NCBI GenBank assembly: GCA_964498925.1
Contig: CAZCKD010000158.1
Span: forward strand, 1-8,211
Direction: 5' to 3'
DNA from: Granulosicoccus sp964498925
Lineage (GTDB): Bacteria > Pseudomonadota > Gammaproteobacteria > Granulosicoccales > Granulosicoccaceae
DNA: 8,211 nucleotides
Shown here one piece after another: positions 7,001-8,211 of the stretch. Position 1 is the first letter of the stretch. Every line of letters begins with the position of its first letter. The notes beneath the pieces are model-generated. The model did not search any database. It saw only the letters and a program-made list of their open reading frames with translations, and was not told where the DNA came from. Both the position numbers and the translations under genes were made by a program.

Positions 7001-7611
7001 GCCCCAACCCACCGCAGCTCGGAGGAGAGATACAGGTGCTGGACGGCATATACAAACAATACGGCCAAAATCTGGCAGCAACCGGTCAGATACTTTTTGT
7101 CGGACCTGTCAATCAAACTCGCCTGGCCATTGATGCCGTCAGAACGATTAGCGAAGAAGACGACCGAATTGCGGGGCTTCGCATCGGCGGCACAGTCGAG
7201 GAGCCAAAAACCGAGCTCTTCACCGAACCATCAGACAAACAGCAGGATGCCATCCTTTCCTACATCGTGCTGGGACGCGATATCAATGACGACACGAGTA
7301 ATCAGGAAGCCAACCTGCTCGCAGCGGCTGCCTTAGCCCTGACGGTTAAAGGCGGAAATACCATTGGTACCGGCGTTGCCAGTGCATTAGGCGTAAGCGA
7401 TTTTGCATTGGAAACACGCGGACGCGGCGATGATACCGAGCTTGTTGTCAGTGGCAGACTTAATGACCGTCTACTGGTGCGCTATGGCAGAAGTGTCTTT
7501 CAACCACAAAGTACACTCTACTTGCGATACGATCTATCGAGAAAGTTATACATCGAAGCGGCACAAAGTTTAGAAGGTGCAGTCGATGTGTTCTACTCCT
7601 TCTCATTCTAG
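4051..7611 (+). CDS. tamB: Translocation and assembly module inner-membrane/periplasmic subunit TamB (AsmA-like/DUF490)
   Basis: TamB is anchored in the inner membrane and spans the periplasm as a long hydrophobic-groove beta structure that docks on TamA; it belongs with the AsmA/VPS13-like lipid-bridge proteins. The 1186-residue product (E. coli 1259) begins with a signal anchor (about 10-31) followed by the typical NEVEGNILSGGIQMESLHY (54-72). The long middle is repetitive beta-strand sequence. The C-terminal TamB/DUF490 domain contains GGEIQVLDGIYKQYGQNL (991-1008), ILSYIVLGR (1068-1076) and a terminal Phe. Cysteine pairs Cys92/Cys99 and Cys618/Cys627 lie in the periplasmic part and could be disulfides. 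Residues 925-949 form an acidic then Gln/Ser/Pro-rich linker before the DUF490 core. Its ATG overlaps the tamA TGA by 4 nt, so translation is probably coupled. The open reading frames antisense to it show no recognisable protein and are treated as shadows. Confidence 0.95.
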   Translation: MIRKCLKCLGWLLLVILILLLILAAVFYFAIGTDRGLSFASNEASKRIEGLSLNEVEGNILSGGIQMESLHYSNESINVNATGIDSSWKLRCAMQKKVCVETLRIDELNVDVLATSEKSEDPKEPLTLPELKLPVDATFDDLVVNKLRVTLPDDSVHEINDIHLSATATNRGIDINDLSASYQDKTAKISGSLTPSGDYPLDIDVSLTADDILPDELPEGSGNQALSVNAKLSNTVRNLNLSADTDGVFKTTLTGSIQPLATNYPLNVRLKSPSIGWPVTSNTIVSASHTDLAISGSLQDYQVTLFTRLEGEQIPVSTVQLTGLVNTERALIPAIGVDTLNGTATGQASVSFKDLIDWNTQWNFQQLDTSVYRADMSGVLDGALKAKGSVDAGNWSLDLEGANIKGDLQGYPFDLDIIASKSLDNNWNIEKAILNNGRNSINALGSLNDTWDVNIDASLPELNKLLPDLNGDLIGNIKLSGALEKPNIDLNATAASFTYQDIKISGISLKADIKELLHDNSDINLAIGSVVSGENTIRNGRFGLSGSRGEHVVTLFADGPQATAIDLTATGTLAESLDWEGQLDKVDLEVPAHKIKLNKATRVSWNHANKKVSADPHCWVTEGSNLCLLDALNSDSAGNMRVSLDEYSLTRLNPFLPAQTTLAGKLTLNSDISWGDNGVGSFNTRTRANVSKGGVQVRDPNGNTVSFTYDKLDIDTQTTPSNVSADISLSSQNLGEAVIDITMDPFGEEKPINGSVKLERFDIGVVKAFLPDFDVIAGTLNAQGDISGRLSDPRFDGSIEIEEPEIRADLLPLPITGGSLVTTVKGKRAFIDGELDSNDGSVVLEGSANWRELDAWAAQVDIRANNLNVQSDPLQQSSVNSDIGINASPGNIQITGDVSIPSAVIDVEELPQGAARVSSDVIIIEDEDVNDDQQSQTPAPSQASSPSDTKLTVNVDVSLGDDIALSAYGLTANLTGDVSIRQRSPNPPQLGGEIQVLDGIYKQYGQNLAATGQILFVGPVNQTRLAIDAVRTISEEDDRIAGLRIGGTVEEPKTELFTEPSDKQQDAILSYIVLGRDINDDTSNQEANLLAAAALALTVKGGNTIGTGVASALGVSDFALETRGRGDDTELVVSGRLNDRLLVRYGRSVFQPQSTLYLRYDLSRKLYIEAAQSLEGAVDVFYSFSF

Positions 7612-7646
7612 ATTCACCTGATTATCAACATCTGCTAAGCCCATAC

Positions 7647-8211
7647 ATGACTGACGTTTCAACACATCTCTATATTGATACTCCTGAAGGTTTACAGACG
7701 TTATGTGCTCAACTGCGAGATAAGCCATACGTCATCGTCGATACAGAGTTCTTGCGCGAACGCACCTATCGTCCGGAACTCTGCCTGGTCCAGATAAAAT
7801 ACGAGGACATCATCGCCTGCATCGATACAATCGCCATCGATGACCTATCCGAGCTCACAGCGCTCTTGCTCGACGAAAATATCATCAAAGTATTCCATGC
7901 GGCTTCGCAAGATTTAGAAATTTTCTACCTGCTTTGTAAGCAAGTACCTTCGCCCCTTTTTGATACACAGGTGGCGGCACCCTTGTTGGGGTACAACGAG
8001 CAGATTGGGTATGCAAACCTTGTCAAAGAGCATCTGGGCATTGAGCTTGCCAAGACACATACACGCGCGGATTGGACTCGACGCCCCCTGCCCGATAAGC
8101 AGATTCAATATGCCTTAGACGACGTCATTTACCTCGAATCCTTATACCTGGACATGCGGGAGAAGCTCAGCGAACAAGGTCGACTGGCCTGGCTCGAACC
8201 TGAATTTAAAG
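7647..8211 (+). CDS. rnd: Ribonuclease D (DEDDy 3'-5' exoribonuclease), N-terminal part, cut by window edge
   Basis: RNase D trims 3' ends of tRNA precursors and other small RNAs using two divalent metal ions. The frame stays open from the ATG at 7647 for 188 codons to the right edge, covering the exonuclease domain; the HRDC domains expected after it lie outside. Catalytic motifs are all visible: ExoI VDTEFLRERTY with Asp32 and Glu34, ExoII FHAASQDLEIF with Asp89, and ExoIII YALDDVIYL with Tyr155 and Asp159, which places it in the DEDDy class. ADWTRRPLPDKQIQYA (141-156) is the familiar RNase D stretch before ExoIII. The gene starts 35 nt after the tamB stop with no terminator seen between them, so it may be on the tamAB transcript. 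No strong Shine-Dalgarno is present; TAAG about 7 nt before the ATG is the only weak candidate. Confidence 0.95.
   Translation, partial: MTDVSTHLYIDTPEGLQTLCAQLRDKPYVIVDTEFLRERTYRPELCLVQIKYEDIIACIDTIAIDDLSELTALLLDENIIKVFHAASQDLEIFYLLCKQVPSPLFDTQVAAPLLGYNEQIGYANLVKEHLGIELAKTHTRADWTRRPLPDKQIQYALDDVIYLESLYLDMREKLSEQGRLAWLEPEFK

Noticed and set aside
7914..8108. 64-codon open frame antisense to rnd
   Set aside because: It overlaps the RNase D catalytic region and shows no independent coding signal.

Overview
The window is a piece of ordinary chromosomal core DNA, most likely from a gammaproteobacterium. The reasons are a GlpE-type single-domain rhodanese, a WecB closely similar in sequence and length to the enterobacterial enzyme, a TamA/TamB pair, a DEDDy RNase D and a TruD-type pseudouridine synthase. 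The genus cannot be named from the sequence alone. I see no insertion sequence, CRISPR array, phage gene, tRNA or rRNA. No gene stands out from its neighbours in composition.

Layout: on the minus strand, the 5' part of truD runs off the left edge (1-441). A divergent intergenic region of about 160 bp separates it from a plus-strand series: glpE-like rhodanese (605-928), wecB (950-2077), tamA (2234-4054), tamB (4051-7611) and the 5' part of rnd (7647 to the right edge). glpE and wecB are 21 nt apart and could share a transcript. A 156-nt gap before tamA contains a weak promoter-like pair and nested short inverted repeats, so tamA may start its own transcription unit. tamA and tamB overlap by 4 nt (ATGA), a strong sign of translational coupling. 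rnd follows tamB after 35 nt with no terminator visible.

How the genes work together: TamA (outer-membrane Omp85 barrel with POTRA domains) and TamB (inner-membrane-anchored, periplasm-spanning beta-rich protein) form the translocation and assembly module, implicated in outer-membrane protein assembly and phospholipid transport between the membranes. WecB makes UDP-ManNAc, a cell-surface polysaccharide precursor, so the middle of the window has an envelope theme. The rhodanese, pseudouridine synthase and RNase D are housekeeping enzymes with no direct link to TAM.

I did not find a convincing undescribed system. The points worth a second look are small: an unusually long N-terminal extension before the TamA signal peptide, an acidic low-complexity linker and cysteine pairs in TamB, an orphan wecB next to the TAM genes, and short inverted repeats in the two regulatory gaps.
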